This document shows positions 35,701-47,000 of a stretch of DNA of 64,000 nt, piece by piece. The stretch's first letter is position 1, and every line of letters starts with the position of its first letter. The notes under the pieces are model-generated. The model had not been told where the DNA came from, made no database searches, and saw only the letters and a list, made by a program, of their open reading frames with translations. Source of the stretch: Neostapfia colusana (lineage: Eukaryota > Streptophyta > Magnoliopsida > Poales > Poaceae). The DNA lies in assembly GCA_030760725.1 (NCBI GenBank), contig JASWHV010000003.1, forward strand, positions 114,794,153 to 114,858,152, in the 5' to 3' direction. Both the position numbers and the translations under genes were made by a program.

Positions 35701-38700
35701 ACAACAAAAGACGAACGGAGCTAGCTGGAATACACAGCATGTTAGCACGGTAGTGAAGACCTTCACGCAGCAGAAATTTTTGCCACGTTCTCCCCTCTCT
35801 ACAATTTTCAAAGGCATCTTTAAAGTCCAAATCAGTAGCATATAACCTCTTTATGGTTTCTAAACCAAAGATTTTATGAGAAAGTTGGGATAGTATGGTA
35901 TAACGTCTAGATAAAACATCGGCAATCACATTGTCTTCCCCTTTCTTATGTTTAATGATGTAAGAAAATGATTCTATGAACTCAATCCATTTAGCATGAC
36001 GTTTGTTCAGATTAGCTTGTCCTTTAAGATACTTCAAAGACTCATGATCTGAATGTATGACAAATTCTTTAGACCATAGGTAATGTTGCTAAGTTTGCAA
36101 GACACGCACTAAAGCATAAAGTTTTTTGTCATATGTAGAATAATTCAGCGAAGGCCCATGCAAATTTTCACTAAAGAAGGCAACAGGTTTACCTCCTTGA
36201 ATTAGCACTCCTCCAATGCCAATGCCGCTCGCGTCACATTCAAGCTCGAAGGTCTTCTCAAAATCAGGAAGTTGCAGCAATGGTGCTTGTGTGAGCTTCG
36301 ACTTGAGAATATCAAAAGCTTGTTGTTGTGTTGGTCCCCATCGAAACGGCACTCCATGCTTTGTCAACTCGTGGAAAGGTGCCACAATGGTGCTGAAATC
36401 CCGCACGAAATGCCGGTAGAAACCTGCGAGACCAAGAAAACTCCGAACCTATGTGACCGTAGTCGGAAGTGGCCAGCTCTTGATGGCAACAATCTTTGCC
36501 TCGTCCACCTCAATGCCCTGCGAACTAACAACATACCTAAGAAAAGACACACAATCGGTGCAAAAGGTGCACTTCTCAAGGTTACCATATAAACGTGCAT
36601 CGCGTAAAACATTAAAAACAGCACGCAAATGTTCAAGATGCTCATCATATGACTTGCTGTAAATAAGGATATCATCAAAGTAAACCACCACAAATTTACC
36701 AATGAAAGCACGTAAAACCTCATTCATCAAGCTCATGAAAGTGCTGGGCGCATTAGTTAAACCAAATGGCATGACTAACCATTCATGAAGTTCGAATTTA
36801 GTTTTAAAAGCAGTTTTCCATTCATCACCTAAAGTCATACGAATCTGATGATACCCACTACGCAAATCAATCTTGGAGAAAATAACAGAACCACTCAACT
36901 CATCAAGCATGTCATCCAATCTAGGAATAGGATAGCGATAACGAATGGTAATGTTATTGATGGCTCTACAATCAACACACATGCGCCAAGTGCCATCTTT
37001 TTTTGAAACCAAAAGAACAGGAACAGAACAAGGACTAAGACTCTCACGAATGTACCCGCGGTCCAGAAGATCTTGGACTTGTCGCTGAATTTCCTTAGTC
37101 TCGTCGGGGTTGGTCCTGTAGGCAGCACGGTTTGGCAAGCTCGCCCCTGGAACCAAATCAATCTTGTGCTCAATGCTTCGCACAGGTGGTAATCCAGGGG
37201 GTATCTCTGATGGAAAAACATCCATATATTTCTGCAAAAGGTTAGCAACAGCAGGTGGCAAGACAATGGATGTATCCTCAGTGGATATAAAGCATGTTTG
37301 CACACTAAAGCATAGCAAGTTCTATTAGAGGCATATAAATCATTAAGATCATATTTAGTTGCAAGCAAAATAGGATTTTTCAACTTAATAGGTTGCTGAA
37401 TTTCAGAATTGAAAAACATCCTTTTGCTTAGCATTATTCTTTTTCTCCTGCTCAAATTGTACAATTTCAGTGGGACTCATAGGAAACAACATAATTTTCT
37501 TGACCTTATGCATGAGAGTATACTTATTAGATCGACCGGTGAATAACATCAGTATCAAACTCCCAAGGACGTCCCAACAAAAGAGAACAAGCATCCATAG
37601 GTACCACATCAAAATCAGCAAAATCATGATAAGAATCAATGGAAAAATGTATCATTGCTGTTTGTGTTACCTTAAACTTACCATTGTTGTTAAACCATTG
37701 AATGTGATAAGGGTGGGGATGCTTCTGTGTGGTCAAGCCAAGCTTCTTGACCACCTCAACATTCACCAAATTGTTGCAGCTACCACAATCAATGATGGTA
37801 TGTACACGGCAGTCCTTGATGACGAGAAACATGTTGAAAAGGTTGTGACGTTGGCAGTTGTCGTCCTCTCGATCCGTGGCACTCAAAGCTCGCTGCACAA
37901 TCAAAGTCCTATAGTTGTTTGTCGCAGATGTACCAAGAACCTTCTCAGCACCATCATCTGAACCTGAAATGTTAGTTGCAATAATATTTTTATCTTCAAT
38001 ATCAGAAGCACTAACATACCCACCATCAGCAGTGGCAATGATCGCCCGTTTGTTGGGGCAATCTCATTGCATATGGCCAAGTCCCTGGCAGCGGTGACAT
38101 TTGATGTCGGAGCTGCGACATGTCGAAGTGTTGGGTGCAGCCGCCTTTGCTGCAACACCTGGAGGCATCTGGGACTTGCTGTTATCTTGTCCCCGTGATG
38201 TAGAAGGTGCGATGCTGCTGCGTACAACACCCGTGGAGGGCGGTGTAGAAGCACATACGCTCGAGGAGGACGCTGCTTTGGATGGCACCGGAAATTGTCG
38301 TGGCGTGAAGGTGTTGTTCCGCCGCTGCTGTTGGCGACCCTGCACTTCTTTTTCTGCTAACATAGCAAGTTGAAATAAACGTTGAATAGAATGATATTCT
38401 TGTAGTCAACTATATCCTGGATCTCACGCCGCAAGCCCCCATAAAACCTAACAATTTGGTCTTCCTGATCCTCAACTACCCCACAACGAAGCATACCTTT
38501 CTACGAAAAAAATGCGCCTCAATTGGAGTTACGAGCGAAAAGTTATGCTCGTTTTAAGGAGGATACCCCGAATCAGGTTTTGGTGGTGGTGGAAACTGCA
38601 ACAGAAACGAATCGGTGGATGAAATTTTTTTTAGATTGGTTTTTTGTAGATGGCAGCGGATGGAAGAAACAAAACTGAACCAAAACAAATCTAAACCAGC

Positions 38701-41700
38701 AATCAGACTCAATCTAGGACACGAACTCAAAACTACGGACTCCGAAACTAAATTGTGCAAAAGGTTGAGCGGGGGTTGTAGGTCAAGGAAACTAAATTTT
38801 TTTGTGGCTTTTTGTGGACGATAGGACTGAAACAAAATAAATCTAAAGGGCACACAAGTATACCTCACGGTGAACCTGGAAATCTGATACCAATTGATAG
38901 GAGGATGAGTCCCGATCTTCCGAGAGGTAGGGTAAACTTGATTGGGTGGAGATCTCGACGTTGATGATCCAAGGCTCCGAACGAACGAAACCCCGCAATC
39001 ACTACACCACTGCTCCGTTGGTTATCACCCGTGTCACACGAATGACCTCGCCACGAAGGCTTATCCCTGCAAGCGCAATCAAGAACACAAGCAAGAACAA
39101 AGAAGTTGCAATCAAAACTGAATTGATCACGAATTTAGGGTCTCACAACCGATGATCGGTGGCACTGTTCAATGACAGATTGTAACTAAGCAAAACCCAG
39201 CTGTTTGTGATGGCGGCTAGGGGGTATAAAGGAGGTGGAGGACGACCAGGGGGGTGCTGGGGTCATGACCTAACGCTAAGACACGTACATAATGGACTTG
39301 GACTCGATACAAGGCCCAATGGCCCAACTAGGTGATGCAACACCCTGATAGACTATAAACTTTATATTGTTTCGAAGTTTCCCGTCGATTCCGAGGGAAT
39401 TTTGATGTGGGGCCAGATCCATTGGAAAGTTTATCCTCTCAGCTTTCCGTGCATATGTAGAACGTCAAAAACGGAGTCCGTATGCCTCCTGTGCATCCAT
39501 TTTAAGGTGGACTGCTCCTGGGCCCGAGTTGGACTCGAGTTTGAGTTGAGCTCGGTTTTTAACTTTTTGTTGGCGTATTTTCTGGTCCTCCACGCCTTCA
39601 AACCCCTTTTCATGTATCTCCATGTCCTCTCCATGATTTCTAATCATAATTAATCAATTAGGTAACAACATACTCTCAAAATTCACATATAAAGAATTGT
39701 TCAGGAACGAGCTCACTTCTAAATTCAATTGTCGTGCTCGAGCTCTAGTAATTGGACCTTGCATGTCTACCATGTGAGTATTGTGTATATCTGCAGGAGT
39801 GATGTCCACATCAGACCTCTATTGGACAATGTGGTTCTTCATATGCTGCTAAAAATAATAAGTTGATATTATCTGTTTAGTTCAATGATGGTAACGGAGA
39901 AGTGGAGCTGAGGCTGGACATTGGAAAGCTTGGCGTTGAGACTTCAAAAGATGTTTTTGTTGACGTTGATGATACATCTCTATTGATCAGAGCCAAGTCT
40001 GATGGGACACTGCAGACTTTGATCAATGTTACCACACTTTTTGACAGGATTAAGGCTTCCGAGACTATATGGTATGTGCCAGTAGTTTATTATTGCTGCC
40101 CTATTTGTAAAGAGTATTTCTTTACTCGTGTTAGTGTGGTAGGTTCATTGATGAAGATCAATTGGTCGTCAATCTGAAGAAAGTCGAACAAGAGTTGAAA
40201 TGGCCTAACATAGATGAATCTTGGGAATCCCTCACTTCTGGGATCACCCAGCTATTGACAGGGATTAGCGTGCACATTGTTGGTGATTCCTCGGACATTA
40301 ATGAGGCAGTTGCTAAAGAGATAGCTGAGGGCATTGGGTCTGTGCCCCTTATTTCTTATCGCTTTGTCAATTGTCATCATGCAGCATATAACTTGTACCA
40401 ACTCATGATCTACTTGTGAATTTACTGTCATGGTTCTCTCTTTCTTTAGCAGATAAAGGCTCTGAAATGCATCTCCTCCATATTCCATGAAATCACAGGT
40501 ATCTTCCAGTTTGCACAAGTGAGCTGTTGGAGAGTGCAACTCAAAAGTCTATCGATACATGTAACTTTCTCTCCTAATTTTAATGGTAGAACTGGAAATA
40601 TTTAGATTCTTGGATCACTCAAATCAGAATATGAATGTAGCTAGTCATGTATAGTTCATTTCCTGCAGTGAGTAACGAAATAGTTACCTGTAGGGGTTGC
40701 TTCGGAAGGGGTGGAAGCTGTAGCTGAAGCGGAATGTGTTGTCCTAGAAAGCCTTAGCAGGTTTTATTTTTAGCATCCTTTCTTTAGCCCTTGTTAATTA
40801 CTTTGCAAAGGTTTTGCTAAAGGATAACTCCATCACAGCCATGTCCGCACCGTAGTTGCGACTTTAGGAGGTAAGCAAGGAGCCGCTAGCAGATTCGATA
40901 AATGGCAGTATCTTCATTCTGGGTTTACAGTTTGGCTGTCGGTCTCCGATGCTACTGGTAAGAAAACCTTTTTCACATGTAGCAACACCAAACACTGATC
41001 TGAAGGTTTCATTTCATCATCTTGAGGCTCTTCTACTGGGGTGTCTTTTCAGATGAAGCTTCTGCCAGGGAGGAGGCCCGGAAAAGTGTTAGGTATGGAA
41101 GTGTCGCTTATGCGAAGGCGGATGTGGTGGTGAAGCTGGGTGCATGGGACCCTGAGTACACACGAGCTGTTGCGTTGGGCTGTCTTGTTGCCCTGAAGCA
41201 GATAACCTTAGCAGACAAGAAGCTAGCAGGTACAAACTAATAAGCTAGCGTATCCTTCAGGTTAACTTACCCGCTGTTGCACTGCATAAGTTTCCTTGCC
41301 ATCTTCGAACAAAAAGGACCCCTTGTTTCTTCAGGCAGCTTCTAGGGTGGCTCTGGCTAGCTGATGGGAAAGAAAAAAAATGAGATTATGACTTTCTGAA
41401 CATCTCCTGGCCGCAAAAGATACTTCCTCCAGTTTTTAATTGATAACATCAGGACAACACTTCATTTCATTTGAGTTAAAATGGTTGTCCTGATACAACT
41501 GGTGAACAAGCATCGTAGTTAGTGAGCTATTCAATGCAGCTTAGGCTAGTTCAGGCAAGACTGTTTTTATACAATACTAATGGCATCGTGGTTTGGTGTG
41601 ATGGCATTGCAGGAAAGAAGAGCCTCTACATTAGGCTAGGTTGCCGAGGGGACTGGCCGAACATTGAGCCACCCGGTTGGAACCCTGAATCGGGCGCCCC

Positions 41701-41716
41701 AGCCACAAACGTCTGA
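32776..41716 (+). CDS. SKL2: Probable inactive shikimate kinase-like 2, chloroplastic (SKL2)
   Basis: Eight exons: 32776-33018, 39881-40071, 40143-40337, 40499-40560, 40694-40760, 40839-40957, 41053-41229 and 41613-41716 (TGA). Splice phases join without a stop. Start ATG 32776 was chosen; ATG 32803 (MAACSS) is equally possible. The N-terminus is Ser/Ala/Pro/Arg-rich like a chloroplast transit peptide. Next comes a CS (p23/HSP20-like) domain (GEVELRLDIGKLG, TIWFIDEDQLVVNLKK, ELKWPNIDESWESL), then a shikimate-kinase-like domain without a clear Walker A loop (SHVRTVVATLGGKQGAA, ending SLYIRLGCRGDWPNI). SKL2 proteins are plastid proteins that descend from shikimate kinase but are thought inactive. 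Intron 1 begins GC and holds a 6.1-kb Gypsy element. Confidence 0.92.
33205..33385. repeat. Local tandem duplication in SKL2 intron 1
   Basis: The words ATTGTTCACTATATTTCCTG and ATCTTATTACTACCA each occur twice within 180 bp, a simple duplication with a period near 60 bp, outside the Gypsy insertion. Confidence 0.6.
33692..34610 (-). repeat. 3' LTR of Gypsy B (left copy)
   Basis: 919 bp, paired with 38895-39813. It abuts a pyrimidine run TCCTCCCCCT (34611-34620), the complement of the polypurine tract. Confidence 0.92.
34622..36037 (-). pseudogene. Gypsy B integrase and end of RNase H
   Basis: An open 471-codon stretch. It starts in the RNase H tail (KKGEDNVIADVLSRR), then the zinc finger region (HFGVKKTEDV...CTTCNKAKS), then the core (ISIDFVLGLP, VVVDRFSKMTHF, VSDRDAKF). 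In the third catalytic position the usual HPQTDGQTE.VN reads HPQTDGQTKLVN, so the catalytic Glu is Lys. The C-terminus (FPDLRKSKLMPRAAGPF, NISDLKPYL) is typical of grass Gypsy polyproteins without a chromodomain. Confidence 0.9.
36089..37318 (-). pseudogene. Gypsy B reverse transcriptase and RNase H
   Basis: 37318-36449 is open and carries YIRESLSPCSVPVLLVSKKD, FSKIDLRSGYHQIRM, MPFGLTNAPSTFM and the VVYFDDILIYS catalytic box. RNase H starts in the next open piece, 36406-36089 (FELECDASGIGIGGVLIQGG, then TYDKKLYALVRVLQT), ending at a stop before the part at 36037. RT itself looks undamaged. Confidence 0.9.
37319..38400 (-). pseudogene. Gypsy B gag C-terminus and protease, truncated
   Basis: A zinc knuckle begins CHRCQGLGHMQ near 38090 and is cut by a TGA (the continuation DCPNKRA is in frame after it). 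The protease has VHTIIDCGSCNNLVN near 37800, where the usual D-S/T-G reads D-C-G, then LLLGRPWEFD. 38401-38870 holds no recognisable capsid domain, so most of gag is deleted or unrecognisable. Confidence 0.8.
38877..38894 (-). other. Primer-binding site of Gypsy B
   Basis: On the minus strand the bases after the LTR read ATTGGTATCAGATTTCC, matching the initiator-tRNA-Met type TGGTATCAGA. Confidence 0.85.
38895..39813 (-). repeat. 5' LTR of Gypsy B (right copy)
   Basis: 919 bp, partner of 33692-34610, followed by GACCT. Confidence 0.92.
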
Positions 41717-42066
41717 TCATCATCTCATCAATTGATTTCAAGGACTCGAGCACAATCTGTTTCCCCTCTACAATTCTTCCTTATCCTTGCTGTCGAGTGT
41801 TCTGCTTGTTTGAGGTGTCGAGAGTTTAGCTGCCATGTGCACAGCGAACAGGCTACATTGTTCAGCGGCTAGTTAGGTTAAACAGCAACTGTACGGTAAC
41901 GAGCTAACAGGCTGGCTACACCGTACAGAAAAAAAGTCAGACACGAAAATTTTCCAAAGATCGATGAACGAAGATTAATTATTAATATAGTGTATAAGAC
42001 CCAAACAGGAAGCTAAAGAAGCATCTCTTGTAGCCTTGATTGGATCCACAAGTGGCTCCCTGTTGC
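41717..42066. other. SKL2 3' UTR and intergenic DNA
   Basis: Follows the SKL2 stop codon. It probably contains the 3' UTR. No gene or structured repeat is seen before the hAT-like element. Confidence 0.4.
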
Positions 42067-42774
42067 TAGGGATGAAAACGGGGTCGAAAAATACCGTCCC
42101 GTATACCGATTTACACCCTCGATTTTTTTAAGAGTTATTCGGATTCGGTACGAAAATAGGTCGGGGACAATCAGAATCGGTATAAAAACGTTTAAGTAAT
42201 TTTTTCGATCGTTTTTGCGGTTCCCGTTTTTAATTTGGGATATCCCGTTTTCATCTCTTTTTTATCAATTCGGTATGCAGCCAAAGCAGTCCACAAGCAA
42301 GTCTCTAAGGTCCATAAGTTGCTCATAAATAGAATATTTGTTTGAATTCTGAACTCAGTTTTTTCTTAACTAATATAAATTTTTATTATCTATGTAGCTG
42401 AAAAAAATGTGCAAAATGGATGCTACTTTTATTAAATGTATTTTATTAAATGATGATATTATGAACACTATCCATTCTATATTTTATTGACTAAATATGA
42501 TGTATTATGAACATTATGTATAATGTATGGCTAAATACAATGTATGATTATGTATAATGTATGGCTACGTATGAAAATATCATGTATAACTACGTATTGT
42601 TATATTAAATCTTGTTATCCGAATTGAATTCTTGTTTTAGATCATAATAGTCATTTTTGAATAACCAACAATTCCGATTTCGCATCCGACAGTGTTTTTT
42701 TCTGTTTTCGTACCGATAAAAATATAAAAACAAAATCAATATAAATATTTTTTCGACCATTTTCTTCATTCCTA
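42067..42774. mobile_element. Non-autonomous hAT-like element, 708 bp
   Basis: Exact 8-bp CCTGTTGC flanks both ends (42059-42066 and 42775-42782). Termini form imperfect inverted repeats: left TAGGGATGAAAACGG then GGTCGAAAAATA; right, on the other strand, TAGGAATGAAGAAAA then TGGTCGAAAAAATA. The 8-bp duplication and the TAGGGATGAAAACGG-type ends fit the hAT superfamily. The interior is AT-rich, with runs of the word ATGTATAATGTATGGCTA and no transposase. It lies between the convergent 3' ends of SKL2 and SRO. Confidence 0.88.
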
Positions 42775-43149
42775 CCTGTTGCAACCAAACACGAACATAA
42801 ATCCTACTACCGGAAGAACCAGCAATCACACGCAGACGCAAAGCAACTCTGGTGGCTTCATAGTTGCCTCCATGTAAGTCCGCCAGTTCCTCCTTTTCTT
42901 CGCCCATCTACTTCACGGTTTCGCCACCATCTTGGCTGGTGCCTCGTGCTTCCCCACCGAGGGTAACTGCTGACGAACAAAAACAAACGGTTTTTTCCTC
43001 AGAAAACAATACGCAACAAACAAGGTGGTGGAACTTGCTTTCGGCCATTCTGCTGCTCTTGAAATAAAATTGGACATTAGGAAAGATAAACAACTGGCGT
43101 CTGCAGACGAGACTGTAGTGGTCCACAAAACCCTAACCAATACCTTTGC

Positions 43150-45600
43150 CTAACACAATTTCCACATGAATAATACCTTATCTTGGAGCTGCATTATTGT
43201 CGAGATCAGCACTCTGTCACCAACTATATGCCTCAGCTTCTTTACTAGTTCAGCTCGGCTTATTTTCTTGCTCTGGCAAAGTATACATGCATGCAAATAT
43301 GTCAGTTGGAATAGCCCTGTAGGGAAGATCAATCCAATTGAGAAAATTAATACCAATAGATATCATACCTTGAATTCTTCATAGCAACTAATAACCAGGT
43401 CCATATTGTCAGGAGACACTTTGGTTGAAATTGCAGCGAACAACATGGAGAAGGGCATCCAAGGTGAGCTTGGAGCCTTGTCCACTGAACCTCCTAGCAT
43501 GGGGGCTGCACATGGACCTCCCGATGCTGGAGATGCATGGGTTTTCTTCTCCTGTTTGGGCATAAAATGATGTGAACTTATGCTCTAGCTCACTCCAACT
43601 AAACATAACATGGTTTCAAAAGGAAACTTATCATATTTTGGAGGTTTCTATAAAAGACTATAGGCAGCTCGAAGTTATAATCTCAATAACGCAATCACAA
43701 CTTCACAAGTGAACTGTTGAGTCAAGTCACTCAATATAATTTACTGCATGCTCTTGCTGCCCCAACAGTGGAACTTGTCTGTATGACAACAGAAATTGAC
43801 CCTAGTATGATAGTACTATAATAACATACCCGATGTAAAGCATATTTACCTCTGATGTATTGTCAGGTGAACTAGAACTCTTGATCAATGAAACATTGGA
43901 CGAATTGTAACAATCTTCTTGTGTGACAACTGAATCTGGAGCAGAAACGGATAAATTGTGAAAAAACCTGTGTTGCCACATATCAAGCACACAAGCTAAC
44001 AAATTGACCGGATAGTTGTGATTAGTTACCTTTGGTTTTAGAAGGCAATTTGATGGTGACTACAAACTCAGGATAGATGTGACTATTCAGATTCATATCC
44101 CACACAATGTAATGTTGTGGGTTTTTAAGGTCATCTACTCCACTATCAAAATAGTCATTACTAGGTCCGTCCTGCTTAGATCCAGGGTGAACTATTTCTA
44201 CGTTCCCCATTATAACACGGCACAACATCATATGGACAATGCCATTTTCATCAATACCAGAGTAATTCACGCTGCAGAGTAATAGAAATATTGAATTTCA
44301 CTATGGTTAGAGAAAGGGAAAAAAACTAAGGAATGTGAACAAGAAAATGAATTAGTGATCACGCCAGTTAAAAGAGAATGATGAATACAGGAACAGGTGA
44401 ATAGCAAAGAAATATCTCCAGAGTCCATGATAACTAGAAGAAATAAGGAAGGGGGCCATTATAAACATACCAGGTGCCGGAGTGAGTTGCTGGTGTAAGG
44501 AGGGTTCCGTTTCCATAGGCTGGACAATTAATGAGCTTAAGAATCTGCAAGTTGCCGCCAAGCATCATTTCTTGCACAGTGCTTTTGGAGCAAGCAAGCC
44601 ATGCGTAACGGACATTTGCGTTCCCACGAAGATGTCCAGTAGACTGCACTTGCTTTTGGAAAAGATGGTAACGGACTTCTCCACGATCATCTAGTACAGG
44701 AGTTCTATAGATCCCAATGATGTCTTTGGATCCAATAACACGATCCATCCCCCGCAGCAACAATTTCTCCACAGCTTCGCTAGTACATTGAGCTCGTGAT
44801 AGCTCACCCAGATTATCTTGATGTGGTAAAGAATTAAAGGCTGTAGGCAACAAAGTGCATGGCTCGTTTTCTCCAATAGCCTCTCTCACATCACCAAGAT
44901 ATTTACGAATGGTGCTCTTTTCAGCCCTAGCTCTCTTCGGACTGGAAACATCTTCAGTACTGGAGTCAAAGTTTGAGCTTTCCGTAAAAGTTTCTGATGG
45001 AAGCCAGCCATTCATTTCTTGTGACCCATTTGGCTCAACACTAACGTACTCATGATTTCCGTTGCCAATATCTTTCTTCCTAAATAATTTCTGATCTTGA
45101 ATATATGTTTCTGGAAAGTATTCCTTTCCATTTCCATCAACCCAAGCTATCGGCCTCTGGAGACCTGTTTTCAAGTCTGTGAATGTCATATGCACAAAAT
45201 CCAGCAGAAAAAACTGATTCTGATATCCTATTTCTGTAATTGTCTTTCTCGCACTGAAGTCAATTTGGGCTAGCTTGACAATTTTTTCTGGGAAGCCTTT
45301 CCAGTCACCACCTTGGCAGAGTAGAATGCGCTGAGGTGGCGCGCTAGACACGAAATTCTGATAGCTCTGCAAGATCTGTCTGTTCAATTGGCACACGATT
45401 TTCGCTTTGCCATCTTGATCAACATGAAACCTAACAGCAGAGGATTCAGCAGGACACTGTTGCAGTTCAGAAGTGCGGCAGGCACCAGGATGGTTCACAG
45501 CAGGGCTGTCTCGCTTTCTCTTAGGACTACTTATGTTCCTTCCACACTTAACCAATACCTTTTCGTTCATCGCAGCCATTATTGCAAGCACGAATGAACA
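43150..45600 (-). CDS. SRO1: SRO/RCD1-like protein with WWE, PARP-like and RST domains
   Basis: Plant SRO proteins are nuclear PARP-like regulators of stress and development that bind transcription factors through a C-terminal RST domain. Exons on the minus strand: 45600-44471 (ATG at 45579), 44271-44030, 43934-43850, 43551-43369 and 43272-43177, with good GT-AG borders and matching phases. WWE-like region: about aa 70-175 (FPEKIVKLAQIDFSARKT, then DLKTGLQRPIAWVDGNGKEYFPE). PARP-like region: GDRVIGSKDIIGIYR-type start, YAWLACSK, HYIVWDMNLNSHIYPEFVV; the classical H-Y-E triad is not evident. RST: ISRAELVKKLRHIVGD. The last exon is uncertain: reading through from 43177 gives a stop at 43150, but a donor at 43176 may lead to a further exon. 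No damage seen. Confidence 0.88.
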
Positions 45601-46160
45601 CTAACCAAAGAGTAATTCTTGTAACCAAGCTAAACCTGAACAAGGCTACTATTTACACTAATCTAATAAAGAAGCTTCTGAAGATACTCAACTTCAATAT
45701 CAACAAGGCTAAAACTAGAAAGGGTACAGTCAGAAAGGAGAAACGGCAGAGTGGTCCTGAAAAACAAAAGGAGAATTAACGGGTATCAGCAAAACAATGT
45801 GATGTACTGTTGCTGCATTTCAGGGACACAGCAAAAAAAACATGAGAAAAGAACTACAATACTAGCATCACAACGAGAGATCCAAAGATATATCACTTTT
45901 AACGTTATTCACAGCCATTATATTAAGCATAGCAGATAGACGATAAATGTCGACATTTCTTTTGGTGTTGTTGCACAACAATGTCGTTCCATGCAAAATA
46001 ATTCACAAAAGTGAGCTTCTTTTGGTGAGTTTATCAAGCAGCAACTCGCAACCCACGAAGTGGAACACCTTCTAATCATATCAATCATGATTACAGGAAC
46101 AGGCTCACGAGCTGGAATTGGGGAAAATGACCCAAACATGTTCTTCAACCAATTTATATA

Positions 46161-46340
46161 AAAGAAAGGACAGCCCGGTACATGTAGCTCCCGCTTGTGC
46201 AGGCTCCGGAGAAGGGTCCGGCCAACTTGAGTCTTTTATACGTGGCCTTTTCCTGCACTTTTACAAGAGGCTGTTTCCAGGACTTCAACCCATAACCTCG
46301 TTGTCACAAGGCAACAGCTTAACCGCTGCGCCGGGCTCCC
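46161..46340 (-). mobile_element. tRNA-derived SINE in the SRO 5' intron
   Basis: 180 bp flanked by a perfect 20-bp duplication TTCTTCAACCAATTTATATA (46141-46160, 46341-46360). On the minus strand it starts GGGAGCCCGGCGCAGCGG (box A-like), has GGTTATGGGTTGAAGTCC (box B-like), and ends CCTTTCTTTT, a T-rich tail as in grass SINEs. It has the same orientation as the host gene. Confidence 0.92.
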
Positions 46341-46820
46341 TTCTTCAACCAATTTATATAGATTATAATAATAAACTAAGCACATATTTTTGCATGAAAC
46401 TGTTCATCCTCCATTTATTAGAAGAAAGCAATTAGTAACAAACGCATATGCTCCAAAGAGTAAAATGAACCACAATCATCATGCAACTAACACAAGGAAA
46501 TCTAAATCTACTTGCTTCCCCCGTGAACGTCAGCCACATGCATAGACAGGCAAAATTTTTAGGAATAAAGAATAGTTCAACATAATTGCGATCACACGCC
46601 AGAAAGCTGCAAATTTAACAATTCAGCTGTACATCGAGATAACATGGGGATCTCCAAAAACTTAATTGATCCCACCACGATCGACTTCCTGATCGCACAC
46701 AAAATTACAGAACACAGAGAAAGATAAAAAAATACAGATCGAAGAGATATACAAAGGGGATCCTCTCCGGCGAGGTATCAGTCAACCAGACAAGCAGATC
46801 CGCCGAGCGTCGACGCTTAC

Positions 46821-47000
46821 CTAGGATAGGTGGAAGCGATGATAGCAGGAGCCACGGCCGACGAAGCCGAGATCTTCATCTCTTCCGCTCCGATCCCCTT
46901 TGCTCCCCCTTAGGACTCCCCTACGGACTCCACTTTAACCCCGGCGACGGCCGAAGGCTGTGGCGGCCGCTGCTTCTCTTCTGCTGCTTCTACTTCCCTC
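46821..47000 (-). promoter_or_regulatory. 5' UTR exon of the SRO gene
   Basis: On the minus strand CCTAG|GTAAGCG at 46821/46820 is a strong donor, and TTGGTTAG at 45601 is a matching acceptor just before the coding exon. The upstream CT-rich, GC-rich stretch (46,850-47,100) suits a 5' UTR and promoter. The transcription start is not visible. The intron is about 1.2 kb and contains a SINE. Confidence 0.5.

Larger units (their letters stand above)
33692..39813 (-). mobile_element. Gypsy element B in SKL2 intron 1
   Basis: Two 919-bp LTRs (33692-34610 and 38895-39813) begin TGATAGGAGG and end CCACATCA on the plus strand, flanked by GGCCT and GACCT (one mismatch). The purine tract beside the left LTR and the TGGTATCAGAT primer-binding site beside the right LTR show minus orientation, antisense to SKL2. 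Integrase, RT/RNase H and a partial gag/protease are present; much of gag is gone. About 34 LTR differences counted by eye (near 3.7%) suggest an insertion in the order of one to two million years ago at usual grass rates. Lineage not fixed. Confidence 0.93.
33019..39880 (+). other. SKL2 intron 1, a GC-AG intron
   Basis: The donor is GAG|GCAAGAA and the acceptor is TGTTTAG. No in-phase GT donor gives the KDYE-FNDGNGEVELRL join expected for the family. GC-AG introns are a known minor class with a strong AG|GCAAG context, which fits. Length is 6.86 kb, of which 6.12 kb is the Gypsy insertion, so the ancestral intron was about 0.74 kb. Confidence 0.75.

Noticed and set aside
42605..42907. 100-aa minus-strand frame after the SRO gene
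   Set aside because: It crosses the right end of the hAT-like element, so it cannot be a conserved gene.
46280..46340. Possible tRNA gene on the minus strand
   Set aside because: Same reasoning: SINE head with a 20-bp target duplication.
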